Shown here piece by piece: positions 17,758-26,264 of a stretch of DNA of 64,000 nucleotides. The notes under the pieces were generated by a model that saw only the letters and a list, made by a program, of their open reading frames with translations, was not told the origin of the DNA and did no database searches. The DNA lies in assembly GCA_016182845.1 (NCBI GenBank), contig JACPFT010000016.1, forward strand, positions 124,001-188,000. Direction: 5' to 3'. The position numbers and the translations under genes are program-made. Positions within the stretch are counted from its first letter, which is position 1, and each line of letters begins with the position of its first letter. Source of the DNA: Gammaproteobacteria bacterium. Lineage in GTDB: Bacteria > Pseudomonadota > Gammaproteobacteria > Enterobacterales > Permianibacteraceae.

Positions 17758-18687
17758 TTATTTGGCGGGTTGTTTAAAACCGCGTAGACCTTGCAGCCCC
17801 CCGGTATGGACTAGGACCAGGCGGGTGCCGGTTGCGATCTGGCCCTGCTCCAGCATCCGGCCTATGCCCTGAAACAGCTTGCCGGTATAGACCGGTTCCA
17901 GCACCAGCCTCGTGCTGGCCTCCACCTCGGCGCAGAAGCTCAGGAGCTCCGGGCCGACCCGGGCATAGCCGCCGCCGTGATGGCCATGCTCCATGCTCCA
18001 GGGGCCGGCGGCCAGGCCGGCGCCGGCCAACAGCCCCCGCACTTCTGCCTCCAGGTACTCGGCGCCCTTGAGCACGGCCAGCCCCAGGGCCTGGGCCCCG
18101 GGCGGCAGGGCGGAGGCGATGCCCGCCAGGGTCGCGCCGCTGCCCACGGCGCAGGCGATGAGGTCGAAGGGCCGGTCGATCTCGGCCACCAGTTCGGCGA
18201 CGCCTCGCAGGGCCAGGGCATTGCTGCCGCCCTCGGGCAATACCAGGCAGGGCCCGAAACGCCGGGCCAGCTCAGCCTGGAAGTCCGGGTCCTGGCGGCG
18301 CCGGTACTCGGCGCGGGGCAGGCGCTCCAGGCGCATGCCCCAGTCCCGGCAATCGCGCAAACAAGGCGTCAGGGCCTCGTGGGCCTCGCCGCGCACCAGG
18401 CCTAGGGTTTCAAAGCCGAAGCGCCTCCCGGCATAGGCCAGGGCATGCAGATGATTGGACCAGGGGCCGCCGAAGCTCGCCAGGCGCGAGATGCCCTGCT
18501 CCCTGGCGGCCAACAAGTTGTATTTCAGCTTGCGCCATTTGTTGCCGGACAGGGTCGGATGGATGCTATCGTCGCGCTTGACCCAGATCGGTACGCCATG
18601 GCGACGCCAGGGCGGGAAATCGAAGTCTTCCAGGGGAGAAGGGAGGTTGAGCGCGGGGAAGCACAGGGCCGGGTTCGGTCCGGTCAT
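17758..18687 (-). CDS. PLP-dependent D-cysteine desulfhydrase / ACC deaminase family enzyme
   Basis: 309 residues. The PLP lysine lies in LSGNKWRKLKYN near residue 50, followed by SFGGPWSNHLHA (cofactor phosphate and substrate loop) and a glycine-rich VGSGATLAGIAS. The family (tryptophan synthase beta superfamily) cleaves D-cysteine to pyruvate, sulfide and ammonia or deaminates ACC; residues seen here do not decide between them. It lies downstream of the sigma operon on the same strand, 37 bp after a small ORF. Confidence 0.85.
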   Translation of the reverse strand: MTGPNPALCFPALNLPSPLEDFDFPPWRRHGVPIWVKRDDSIHPTLSGNKWRKLKYNLLAAREQGISRLASFGGPWSNHLHALAYAGRRFGFETLGLVRGEAHEALTPCLRDCRDWGMRLERLPRAEYRRRQDPDFQAELARRFGPCLVLPEGGSNALALRGVAELVAEIDRPFDLIACAVGSGATLAGIASALPPGAQALGLAVLKGAEYLEAEVRGLLAGAGLAAGPWSMEHGHHGGGYARVGPELLSFCAEVEASTRLVLEPVYTGKLFQGIGRMLEQGQIATGTRLVLVHTGGLQGLRGFKQPAK

Positions 18688-18724
18688 GGCGCAGACCGCC
18701 GGCCCAAGTTTGGCGGACTGCGGC

Positions 18725-18940
18725 TCAGGCGGCCTGGTCGGACAACAGCAGCCAGGACGTATTGGCCTGGCGGCGATCCGAGAGATAGCGGCGATCCAGG
18801 CCGAAGTCGCGCAAGAGCTTTTCGAAATGGCTCAGCTTGCCGGCTCGGCGGGGAGTTCCACGGCGATCGGCGCCGATGTAGGCACGTGTTCCATTCTGTA
18901 CGATGAAATCCGTTTCCGGAAGACTTATCGGGGTCATCAT
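18725..18940 (-). CDS. Small arginine-rich protein, unknown function
   Basis: 71 residues from the ATG at 18940, chosen because GAGGAG sits four bases upstream. A longer reading to 19111 lacks such a site. No recognised domain. Two DRR-type motifs (IGADRRGTPRR and RRYLSDRR) and a predicted amphipathic helix between them. Neither signal peptide nor membrane segment. It lies between the sigma-factor operon and the PLP enzyme gene. Codon use looks like its neighbours. Confidence 0.55.
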   Translation of the reverse strand: MMTPISLPETDFIVQNGTRAYIGADRRGTPRRAGKLSHFEKLLRDFGLDRRYLSDRRQANTSWLLLSDQAA

Positions 18941-19072
18941 AACGCTCCTCAAGGGCGTGGTGGCTCCTGCTACCGGAGAATCGGCGCTGATTCTGGGCGC
19001 CGATTTGTGACACTCGTCACAATGACATTTTAGTTCAGTCAAAACCTGTAGGGCAATACCGCTTGTCCGTGT

Positions 19073-19105
19073 AGGAAAACCGCCCGGCGGTCTGTCGGGC
19101 GGTTT
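19073..19105 (-). terminator. Hairpin terminator of the sigma/lipoprotein operon
   Basis: Perfect ten-base stem AAACCGCCCG / CGGGCGGTTT with a nine-base loop, 34 bp downstream of the lipoprotein stop on the minus strand. Four T residues follow on that strand. The symmetry means it could also work in the other direction. Confidence 0.65.
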
Positions 19106-19138
19106 GGCCAAATAGTAGGCAAATCTGAAGCTTGATTC

Positions 19139-20107
19139 TCAGTAGGCGTAGCGCAAGCCCTTGTCCTTGAGCTGGGCGGCGCTCAGGCGCTCGGCCTGGC
19201 AATCGCTCAAGTCCTTGCGGGAGAACACATAGTACAAGTCCTGGCGGCCCTCCTCGCCGCGGACGGCATCGTCCAGGATCAGGGTGACATGCTCCTCCTT
19301 GGGCACCGACTTGAGCGAGCCGCCGTAGTTGCACAGGGTCGTCACCAGCTTGCTCTCCAGCTCGGCGAGGGCCTTGGTCCAGGCGGCTTCCGCCTTGGAC
19401 TTCTGCTCGGCCATCAGGGCCCGTTGCTTCTCCCGCTCGGCCTTGAGCTCGGCCTTGAGCGCCTTGATTTCCTGCTCGGTGCGGGCGCGGGCCGCGGCAT
19501 CCTTACTATCGCGCAGCTGGCGCAGCGCCTTGGCCTTGTCGCGCAGGGCGCGGGACTTGGCGCGCACCGCCTCGGTCAGGGAGCGCAGGGCCTGGCGGTC
19601 GGCGTCGTTGCTGGCGGCCCCGGCCCCGTCGTGGGTGCGGAAACTATAGGCATGGGCGGGTTCCGCCGGTTCGGCCGGCTCGGCCGGCTCCGGTGGCTCG
19701 GGCAGGTCCGGCAGCTCGACCTGCATGCCGCTCTGCTCCAGGGATTCCATGGCGCTTTCCATGGCCTCGTTGGCGGCCTCCCAGTTGGCTTCCCAGAAAT
19801 CCTGGTTGACCTCGATATGGCGCATGAAACCGCCCTGCTGCCGGAAGGGATCGGTGTCGATGCGGAACACCACGCCCTGGCGCGCCAGATACCAGCTGCG
19901 GATCTGATCGCGATCCAGCCAGTCATTGCGGCGCTTGCCCTCGCTCAGGGCCGAGGCCAGGATGCCGCGCAGGATGTCCACGTCGCCGGCGATGGGCTGG
20001 GTGTCGAGCGCCTTGGCATAGGCCGGCCAGGAGGCCAGGCAGCCGGCCAGGAGGCCGCCGCTCACCAGGGTGCTCAAGGTTTTCAGGATGAACTTCCGGG
20101 TATTCAT
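19139..20107 (-). CDS. Lipoprotein with coiled coil, third gene of sigma operon
   Basis: 322 residues. N-terminal signal with lipobox LLAGC (Cys at about 23), a globular part, a proline-glutamate run (about 132-150, PEPAEPAEPAEP), and a long charged coiled coil (about 165-250). Four-base ATGA overlap with the anti-sigma gene. No family recognised. It is probably an envelope protein produced together with, and possibly sensed by, the ECF system. Confidence 0.72.
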   Translation of the reverse strand: MNTRKFILKTLSTLVSGGLLAGCLASWPAYAKALDTQPIAGDVDILRGILASALSEGKRRNDWLDRDQIRSWYLARQGVVFRIDTDPFRQQGGFMRHIEVNQDFWEANWEAANEAMESAMESLEQSGMQVELPDLPEPPEPAEPAEPAEPAHAYSFRTHDGAGAASNDADRQALRSLTEAVRAKSRALRDKAKALRQLRDSKDAAARARTEQEIKALKAELKAEREKQRALMAEQKSKAEAAWTKALAELESKLVTTLCNYGGSLKSVPKEEHVTLILDDAVRGEEGRQDLYYVFSRKDLSDCQAERLSAAQLKDKGLRYAY

Positions 20108-20829
20108 AAGGACTCCGTGGTGCTGGCCGGACTCAGGTCCGGGTTATCGGTGGATTCTTTGGCATTGAGTTCTTTGAGCAGGCCGCTCAGGACCCGCGTG
20201 CTACGCAGCTGTTGGCTGCTGACCGTGTTGAGCTTGGTCTCCAGGCGCACGGACTCGCTCTCCTGCTGCTCCCGCCAGTAGGCCAGCAGGGTGTCGATAT
20301 CCGTGCGCCGCTCGCGCTGGTTCTGGGTCGCCACGGCCTTGAGCAGCTCGCGGGTGAGGCCGGCTTGCGCCTCGTCGCGCCGGGCCAGCTCGCCCTCCAG
20401 GTAGGCGGCTTGGCTCAGCTCGAAAGTCTTGAGGCGGCGCTCCAGGCCGCCGGCATCGGCCACGGCGGCGGCCGGCGCCTCGCCCAGGCTCAGGCTCCAG
20501 CCCTGGACATCGTGCCGGACATCGACTCGGCTCAGGGCCAGGACCAGGGCGGCGAAGGAGGCGCCCAGGCTCAGCCATTGGGGCCAGGCCAGGCGGGGGC
20601 GCTCGGCACGCGGCAGTGCCCCGGCCCGGTTCCAGTCGGGAACCGGCGCGTCCTGCCACTGGGCGGCGGCCTGGTGCAGGAAGCGCATCTGCTCGAGATC
20701 GGCGGCACAGGCCGGACAGGCTCGGCACTGGGCCTCGACCGCCGCCAGCTCCCCGGCGGACAGCCGCCCTTCCGCGGCGGCCAGGAGCAAGTCCTTGTCG
20801 TGGACACAGCTTGAGGGTTCAAAGGGCAT
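20104..20829 (-). CDS. Anti-sigma factor, zinc-finger type
   Basis: 241 residues. The N-terminal domain has HxnCxxC-like spacing (CVHD ... AQCRACPAC near residue 38), typical of zf-HC2 anti-sigma domains. A single transmembrane helix lies near 83-100, and the C-terminal part is a periplasmic coiled-coil-rich region. It starts 11 bases inside the sigma gene with GGAG seven bases upstream of its ATG. It is expected to hold the ECF sigma factor at the inner membrane until a signal releases it. Confidence 0.82.
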   Translation of the reverse strand: MPFEPSSCVHDKDLLLAAAEGRLSAGELAAVEAQCRACPACAADLEQMRFLHQAAAQWQDAPVPDWNRAGALPRAERPRLAWPQWLSLGASFAALVLALSRVDVRHDVQGWSLSLGEAPAAAVADAGGLERRLKTFELSQAAYLEGELARRDEAQAGLTRELLKAVATQNQRERRTDIDTLLAYWREQQESESVRLETKLNTVSSQQLRSTRVLSGLLKELNAKESTDNPDLSPASTTESL

Positions 20830-21385
20830 GGCTCATCTCCACATGACCGCGCAGGCGCGACAGGCCGGCATACATCCGGGTCTTGGCGGTGTTGACCGGT
20901 ATGCGCATCTGCGCGGCGATTTCCTCGAAAGTCAGGTCCTGGAAGAACTTCAGCTCCAGGACCAGGCGCTGCTCGGCGGGCAGGCGCTGCAAGAGTTCCA
21001 ATACATGGCCGCGCTTCTGAGCATCGGCCAGCTGCTCGAAGGGCGTGGTCCCGCCCGCCACCTGCTCCATGGCCTCCTCGGCATCCTCGGCGAAGTGCTG
21101 GCGGGTCAGCTGGCGGCGGCGCAGGAAATCCAGGGCGCGGTTGCCGGCGATGCGCATCAGCCAGGCCGGGAAGGCGCCCTCGCCCCGGAAATTGGGCAGG
21201 TTGCGGTAGGCCGCCAGGAAGGCGTCCTGCATCAGATCCAGGGCATCCTCCGGGTTGCCGGCGAGGCGCAGGGCATGGTTGTAGACCTTGCGCTCGTAAC
21301 GCTGGACCAGCTTGGTCCAGGCGCGAGCCGAGCCCTCCAGGGCACGGCGTATCAGGTGTTCATCGCTGTCCAGCAGGCCCAGCAT
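20819..21385 (-). CDS. ECF-type RNA polymerase sigma factor
   Basis: 188 residues from the ATG at 21385, which has AAGGA nine bases upstream; the ATG at 21394 would leave no spacer to that site. Region 2 (DALDLMQDAFLAAYRNL and the -10 binding helix, about 40-75) and region 4 (LPAEQRLVLELKFFQDLTFEEIAAQM, about 125-170) are clear. RpoE-like group. First gene of sigma / anti-sigma / lipoprotein. It may activate its own promoter; none is obvious by eye. Confidence 0.92.
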   Translation of the reverse strand: MLGLLDSDEHLIRRALEGSARAWTKLVQRYERKVYNHALRLAGNPEDALDLMQDAFLAAYRNLPNFRGEGAFPAWLMRIAGNRALDFLRRRQLTRQHFAEDAEEAMEQVAGGTTPFEQLADAQKRGHVLELLQRLPAEQRLVLELKFFQDLTFEEIAAQMRIPVNTAKTRMYAGLSRLRGHVEMSHAL

Positions 21386-21512
21386 GGCGGCCATTCCTTC
21401 TTAATGCGGTGTTTGTTTTCCCAGGCGCGGGCGCCCGGCAAGCCGCTGTTTTACTCGGTCTTGAGCTTAATGGCGGATAAACCGGGGAAAAAGTTTGCGG
21501 GAAGAGAAAAAT

Positions 21513-22289
21513 TTACGCGGTGGCCACATACACCGGCGAGCCCTCGCCGAGGCCCAAGGCCGCCTGGGCCGAGCCGCAGTAGACCGCCAGCTCCAGTAGG
21601 CCGTCGCTGTTGATGAGGGCCATGCCCGGCTGGCCCTCGCCTTCCGCGTAATGGCGCACCAGGGGCAGCCAGGCCTCGCCGACATAGATCAGGGGCTTGC
21701 CGGCCAGGCCTTCCAGGTGGCGGGCGCGGATATTGGTGAGGGCATTGCCGAAGCGGTCGAAGGTCAGGACTTCGCCATTGAGCCGCCCCTCGGTCCAGGC
21801 CGGCGTGGGATCGGGTAGGTGGTGAAAGGCCTTGACCGGCTTGCCCAGGGTATCCGGTGCGTCGCCCAGGGCCAGACGCGCCGCCGCTGGCACGAAGACA
21901 TGCAGGCCGTCGAAGCTCTGGTGCGCCTGCCAGTGGGGGTGTTCGCGGTGCAGATGCCAGAGGCCTACGGGCGGCTCCTGCTCCAGGAGGCGCCCGAACA
22001 GGCCGTTGTCGGGGCCTAGCAGCCAGTGCCGCGCGGTGCGCGCCAAGAGGGCGGAGCGCATCGAGCCCACGCCCGGATCGACGACGGCGAGGTGGATCGT
22101 GCCTTGCGGAAACTCCGGCGCCGCCCGCGCCAGACACCAGGCCGCCTGGCGTATGGCCTGCGCCGGGATGTCGTGGGAGAGATCGACGAGCTGGGCGCCG
22201 GGGCACAGGCTCAGGAGGCGGCCCTTCATGGCGCCGACATAGCCGTCCTGGGAGCCGAAATCCGTGGTGAGAGTGATAAGCGGGGTCAT
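21513..22289 (-). CDS. SAM hydrolase / hydroxide adenosyltransferase (DUF62)
   Basis: 258 residues from the ATG at 22289, with GAGG six bases upstream. Family motifs: TDFGSQDGYVGAMKG at the start, VDPGVGS.R near residue 75 and GPDNGLF near 100, then the C-terminal beta domain (FDRFGNALTN). The family hydrolyses S-adenosylmethionine to adenosine and methionine using an activated water; related enzymes are halogenases, but the loop that marks those is not apparent here. Divergent from the MBOAT gene. Confidence 0.9.
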   Translation of the reverse strand: MTPLITLTTDFGSQDGYVGAMKGRLLSLCPGAQLVDLSHDIPAQAIRQAAWCLARAAPEFPQGTIHLAVVDPGVGSMRSALLARTARHWLLGPDNGLFGRLLEQEPPVGLWHLHREHPHWQAHQSFDGLHVFVPAAARLALGDAPDTLGKPVKAFHHLPDPTPAWTEGRLNGEVLTFDRFGNALTNIRARHLEGLAGKPLIYVGEAWLPLVRHYAEGEGQPGMALINSDGLLELAVYCGSAQAALGLGEGSPVYVATA

Positions 22290-22367
22290 ACACGCCTCGT
22301 TTTGCGCCGGCCTTTCGCTACAATAGCCCATTTTGCGCGCCGCGCCCGGCGCAGCCCGAGTGCGGCC

Positions 22368-23789
22368 ATGCTGTTCAGCTCCTTCATCTTTATCTTCGCC
22401 TTCCTGCCGCTGACGGTGGGGGCCTATTGGTTCCTGCGCCCGCGCTTCGGCCAGGAGCCGGCCATCGCCTTCCTGGTGACCGCCTCCCTGGTCTTCTACG
22501 GCTGGTGGAACCCGCTGTACGTGCCCCTGCTTATGGCCTCTCTAGGCGTTAATTACTTCCTGGGCCGCCAACTGGCGCGCCGGCCCAACAAGGCCCTGCT
22601 GGCCCTGGGGCTGGCCGGCAATCTCGCCCTCCTGGCCTGGTTCAAGTACGCGGACTTCCTGATCGGCAACCTGAACCTGCTGGGCGCGGAGCTGCCGCTC
22701 CTGCATCTGGTCCTGCCCCTGGGCATCAGCTTCTTCACCTTCCAGAAGCTCGCCTACCTGGTGGACTCCTACCGGCGCCAGGTCCATGACCATGGCTTCA
22801 ATCACTACGCCCTGTTCGTGACCTTCTTCCCCCAGCTCATCGCCGGGCCCATCGTCCACCACGGCGAGGTCCTGCCCCAGTTCACCCTGAGCGGTGAGAA
22901 GCCGAAATGGGAGCTCATGGCGCGGGGCCTGTTCCTGTTCCTCATTGGTCTTTCCAAGAAGCTCATTATCGCCGACGAGTTCGCGGCCCTGGCCAACCAG
23001 GGCTGGGCCAGCCCCGAGCGCCTGAGCCTGCTGGAGGCCTGGGCCACGACCGGCGCCTACAGCCTGCAGCTGTATTTCGATTTCTCCGCCTATAGCGATA
23101 TGGCCATGGGTGCGGCCCTGATGTTCAACATCCACCTACCGGCCAATTTCCTGGCGCCCTACCGGGCCCTGGACATCGCCGATTTCTGGCGGCGCTGGCA
23201 TATCACCCTGGGCCGCTTCCTGCGCGACTACCTGTACATCCCCCTGGGCGGCAGCCGCCACGGCCGCGCGCGCACTAGCCTGAATCTCTTCATCACCTTT
23301 TTTCTGAGCGGCCTCTGGCATGGCGCCGGCTGGACCTTCGTGCTCTGGGGCGCGGCCCACGGCTTGGCGGTGGCCGCCCATGGCCTGTGGCGCGGCGCGG
23401 GCTTTCGCCTGCCCAAGGCCCTGGCTTGGTTCTGCACCCTGCTGTTCGTGCACCTGGCCTGGGTCCTGTTCCGCGCCCCGGATCTGGCGGCGGCCCGCGC
23501 CATGTATGGCGCCCTGCTCGGCGCCCAGGGCCTGGAGCTGCCGGGCCGGTTGGCTCGGCTTGGCGACGGCCCGGTCCTGTCCAGCTTCCACGCCATGCCC
23601 AACCTGGGCCAGAGCGAGGCCATCTGGCTGTTGGCTGCTCTGGGTCTCGCCACCCTGGGCAAGAACAGCATCGACCTGCACACCGCCGAGCGCCTGGGCC
23701 GCCGCCAGGCCTTGGCCGCCATCGCGCTGGGCGTCTGGGCGGTGATGCTGCTCAACCGGGTCGGCGATTTCCTCTACTTCAATTTTTGA
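22368..23789 (+). CDS. MBOAT-family O-acyltransferase (AlgI-like)
   Basis: 473 residues from the ATG at 22368; upstream in-frame sequence is antisense to the neighbouring gene. About a dozen membrane segments. Family hallmarks: PLGISFFTFQKLAYLVD, FFPQLIAGPI, the DFWRRWHITLGRFLRDYLYIP block (about 265-290) and the invariant histidine in LSGLWHGAGWTF. It moves acetyl groups across the membrane onto a polysaccharide or similar acceptor. Paired five bases upstream of an SGNH-like gene, as in alginate or cellulose acetylation systems. Confidence 0.92.
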   Translation: MLFSSFIFIFAFLPLTVGAYWFLRPRFGQEPAIAFLVTASLVFYGWWNPLYVPLLMASLGVNYFLGRQLARRPNKALLALGLAGNLALLAWFKYADFLIGNLNLLGAELPLLHLVLPLGISFFTFQKLAYLVDSYRRQVHDHGFNHYALFVTFFPQLIAGPIVHHGEVLPQFTLSGEKPKWELMARGLFLFLIGLSKKLIIADEFAALANQGWASPERLSLLEAWATTGAYSLQLYFDFSAYSDMAMGAALMFNIHLPANFLAPYRALDIADFWRRWHITLGRFLRDYLYIPLGGSRHGRARTSLNLFITFFLSGLWHGAGWTFVLWGAAHGLAVAAHGLWRGAGFRLPKALAWFCTLLFVHLAWVLFRAPDLAAARAMYGALLGAQGLELPGRLARLGDGPVLSSFHAMPNLGQSEAIWLLAALGLATLGKNSIDLHTAERLGRRQALAAIALGVWAVMLLNRVGDFLYFNF

Positions 23790-23794
23790 GAGGC

Positions 23795-24865
23795 ATGATG
23801 AACCCACGCCGCTGGTTTATCGCCGTGGCCGGCAGCCTGGCCGGGTTGTTCGCTCTCGTCGCGGGCCTGAATGCCTGGATCGATCCCCTGTTGCAATACC
23901 GCTACCGGCCCGAGTTCTCGCCCTATCTGGACGCCAGCCAGCGGCTGCTCAACCCCGGCGCCCTGCGCCGCCTGGACTACGACGTCCTGGCTCTGGGCAC
24001 GTCCATGGTGCAGAACCTGCGCCCGTCGATGATCCGCGCGAACCTGGGTGGCCAGCCCTTCAACGCCGCCCTGGCCGGGGCCAGCGCCCACGAGCAGGCC
24101 AGGACCTTCCAGCTGGCCGTGGCCACCGGTAAACCCAAGCGCGTGCTCTGGGGCATAGACCTATTCGCCTATTCGGGGCCCGTGGCACGCGGCGCGGAAA
24201 ACCTGCCCGATTACCTCTACGACCAGGCCCATGGCGACGACATCCGCTACCTGCTCAACCCGGACACGACGCGGCGCAGCCTGCGCACGCTCAAGGGCCA
24301 TGCCCGGGGCAAGCTGGATAAAGACTTCGATTGGGACTGGCTGTCCGGCAAGGAACGGGACTATGGCCTAGCCCTGGTGCGGGCGGCGGTCGCGGAGGGC
24401 CGCTTCCTGGACAGCTACCGCCCGGCGGCCTATGCGCCGGAGGTCTTGCGCGCCAGCGCCCGCGCCAATCTCTTGGAGCCCCTGCACCAGCATCCCGAGC
24501 TGCAGGTGGATCTGTTCTTCCCGCCCTATTCGCTGCTGGCCTGGGAGCACTTGGGCCGAATCGGCGCCCTGGACGGCCTACTGACCTTCAAGCGCGAGCT
24601 GGTGGCCGAGCTGGTGAAGTTGCCCAATGTGCGCGTGCACGATTTCCAGGCCTGGGAGGAAGTGACCGGACAGTTGGGGAACTACCGGGACGAGAGCCAT
24701 TACTCGCCAGTCGTCGGCCAGCGCCTCCTAGAGCGCCTGGCCCGTGGCGAAGCGCGCATCACCGATGCGGCGGCCACGGAAGCGACCCTGCGCGCCCAGC
24801 TGGCGGGCCTGGATCAGGAGACGCTGCTGCGCGGGGATGGCAGGCGAGACGGTCGGACGGACTAA
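23795..24865 (+). CDS. SGNH-like acetyltransferase partner of the MBOAT protein
   Basis: 356 residues. One N-terminal membrane anchor (about 8-28), then an extracytoplasmic domain with a GTSM block (LALGTSMVQNL, candidate nucleophile Ser near residue 70) and a late DESHYSPVVGQRLL that fits the Asp-x-x-His pair of SGNH hydrolases and AlgX/AlgJ proteins. Probably completes O-acetyl transfer in the periplasm. Two adjacent ATG codons (23795 and 23798) follow GAGAGG. The polymer is not identifiable from the window. Confidence 0.72.
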   Translation: MMNPRRWFIAVAGSLAGLFALVAGLNAWIDPLLQYRYRPEFSPYLDASQRLLNPGALRRLDYDVLALGTSMVQNLRPSMIRANLGGQPFNAALAGASAHEQARTFQLAVATGKPKRVLWGIDLFAYSGPVARGAENLPDYLYDQAHGDDIRYLLNPDTTRRSLRTLKGHARGKLDKDFDWDWLSGKERDYGLALVRAAVAEGRFLDSYRPAAYAPEVLRASARANLLEPLHQHPELQVDLFFPPYSLLAWEHLGRIGALDGLLTFKRELVAELVKLPNVRVHDFQAWEEVTGQLGNYRDESHYSPVVGQRLLERLARGEARITDAAATEATLRAQLAGLDQETLLRGDGRRDGRTD

Positions 24866-24877
24866 GTCGCCGCCGGT

Positions 24878-25660
24878 CTAGGGCTTGGGGCCGGGCTCCG
24901 GAAGCTCACCGCTATAGTGCGCCAGGATGGCCTGCCATTCCGGGTCCTGGCGGGAAGCCGCCACGACCCTCTCCAATTCCGGCAGGAAGTCGGTGTTGAC
25001 CGGCGAGAGCAAGATGCGCCGCTCGAACTCGTCATGGGCCTTGGGCGAAATGTAGAGCCGGGTCTCCATGGGCCGGCGGCCCAGGAGGTAATTGAGCGTG
25101 GAACGGCTGATCACCGCAAAGTCGATGCGCCCCAATAACAAGCGGTTCAGGCTCTGGGGTTCGCCGATGGAGTCCTCGCGGATGAGGCCGCCCTTCTGCG
25201 CCAGCTCGTCCAGGCCGTAGTAGTAATAGCCCAGAGAGGCGGCGAAACGCTTGCCGCGCACCGACTCCGGCCCGTCGTAGTTCACCGGGTTGCTGCGCAG
25301 GGACACCACCTCGTCCCGGTCGTGCATCCAGGTGGAGGTCCATAGGAAGCGGGTCTGCCTTTTGTCCTTGAACCAGATCGGGCTGACGCCGATCACCGCG
25401 TCGTGAAACACAGGACTGTCCACCCGCGCCTCCAGGCGCTTGCGCGGCTCGTACTCGGTGCGCACCGCCTGGCGGCCCAGCTTGCGGTTCACGTACTCGC
25501 CGAAGTCGAAATACAGGCCCTCGCGGCGCTCGACGTCGACGATGAAGGGCGGTTTGTAATGGTAGGCATAGAGGATCAGCGGCTCGGCCAATACCCGAGT
25601 CCCGGAAACCAGGCTTAGAAACAGGTAGCCAACGATGGCCAGGGCGATGCGTAGCGACAT
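24878..25660 (-). CDS. Periplasmic substrate-binding protein (SBP_bac_3-like)
   Basis: 260 residues from the ATG at 25660 with GAGG upstream. Signal peptide about 1-25 (ending RVLA-EP). Two-lobed periplasmic binding fold of the amino-acid-binding type: YHYKPPFIVD near the N-terminus and the typical DFAVISRSTLNYLL near residue 185. No transporter genes adjoin it, so it may be a sensor or orphan protein. Ligand unknown. Confidence 0.72.
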   Translation of the reverse strand: MSLRIALAIVGYLFLSLVSGTRVLAEPLILYAYHYKPPFIVDVERREGLYFDFGEYVNRKLGRQAVRTEYEPRKRLEARVDSPVFHDAVIGVSPIWFKDKRQTRFLWTSTWMHDRDEVVSLRSNPVNYDGPESVRGKRFAASLGYYYYGLDELAQKGGLIREDSIGEPQSLNRLLLGRIDFAVISRSTLNYLLGRRPMETRLYISPKAHDEFERRILLSPVNTDFLPELERVVAASRQDPEWQAILAHYSGELPEPGPKP

Positions 25661-25679
25661 ATCCACCTCGCTGCGGCGG

Positions 25680-26195
25680 TCAGGCGACGCTCCCCAGACA
25701 TCGGTGGTAGGCGTCCAGAACCCGCTTGTCGAAGGCGACCAGGTAAACGACCTCCATCTCCGGCCAGAGCGGCAGTTCCTCGGCCAGGGTCGTCACGGCC
25801 ACGCGACAAGCTTCCTCTACAGGATAGCCGTATACGCCGCAAGAGATGGCCGGAAAGGCCAGGGATTTTGCCCCCGCCTGGGCCGCAAGCGCCAGGCTGT
25901 TGCGGTAGCAGCTGGCCAGCAGCTCGGCCTCGCCGCGACCGCCGCCATGCCAGACCGGCCCCACCGTGTGCACGACGAAGCGCGCCGGCAGGCGATAGCC
26001 CTGGGTAAGCCGGGCCTGGCCGGTGGGACAGCCGCCCAGGCGGCAGCACTCCACCAGGAGTTCCGGCCCGGCGGCGCGGTGGATGGCGCCGTCGACACCG
26101 CCGCCGCCCAGGAGGCTTTCATTGGCGGCATTGACGATGGCGTCCACGGCGAGCCGGGTGATGTCGCCTTGCATGAGCCGAATGCGCGGATCCAT
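25680..26195 (-). CDS. Macrodomain protein, O-acetyl-ADP-ribose deacetylase type
   Basis: 171 residues starting at the ATG at 26195 ([13 protein letters not shown]), matching the family start; ATGs at 26213 and further upstream are possible. Macrodomain signatures: [31 protein letters not shown] split over two strands, and the phosphate loop [12 protein letters not shown]. It removes ADP-ribose or O-acetyl-ADP-ribose modifications in related proteins such as YmdB. Confidence 0.9.
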   Translation of the reverse strand: MDPRIRLMQGDITRLAVDAIVNAANESLLGGGGVDGAIHRAAGPELLVECCRLGGCPTGQARLTQGYRLPARFVVHTVGPVWHGGGRGEAELLASCYRNSLALAAQAGAKSLAFPAISCGVYGYPVEEACRVAVTTLAEELPLWPEMEVVYLVAFDKRVLDAYHRCLGSVA

Positions 26196-26264
26196 GATGG
26201 GCCCTGCCCCCATAACAAGTTCCCGGATTCCGGTCCCCTGGACCTTCATCCGGGCTAGCGGTCC

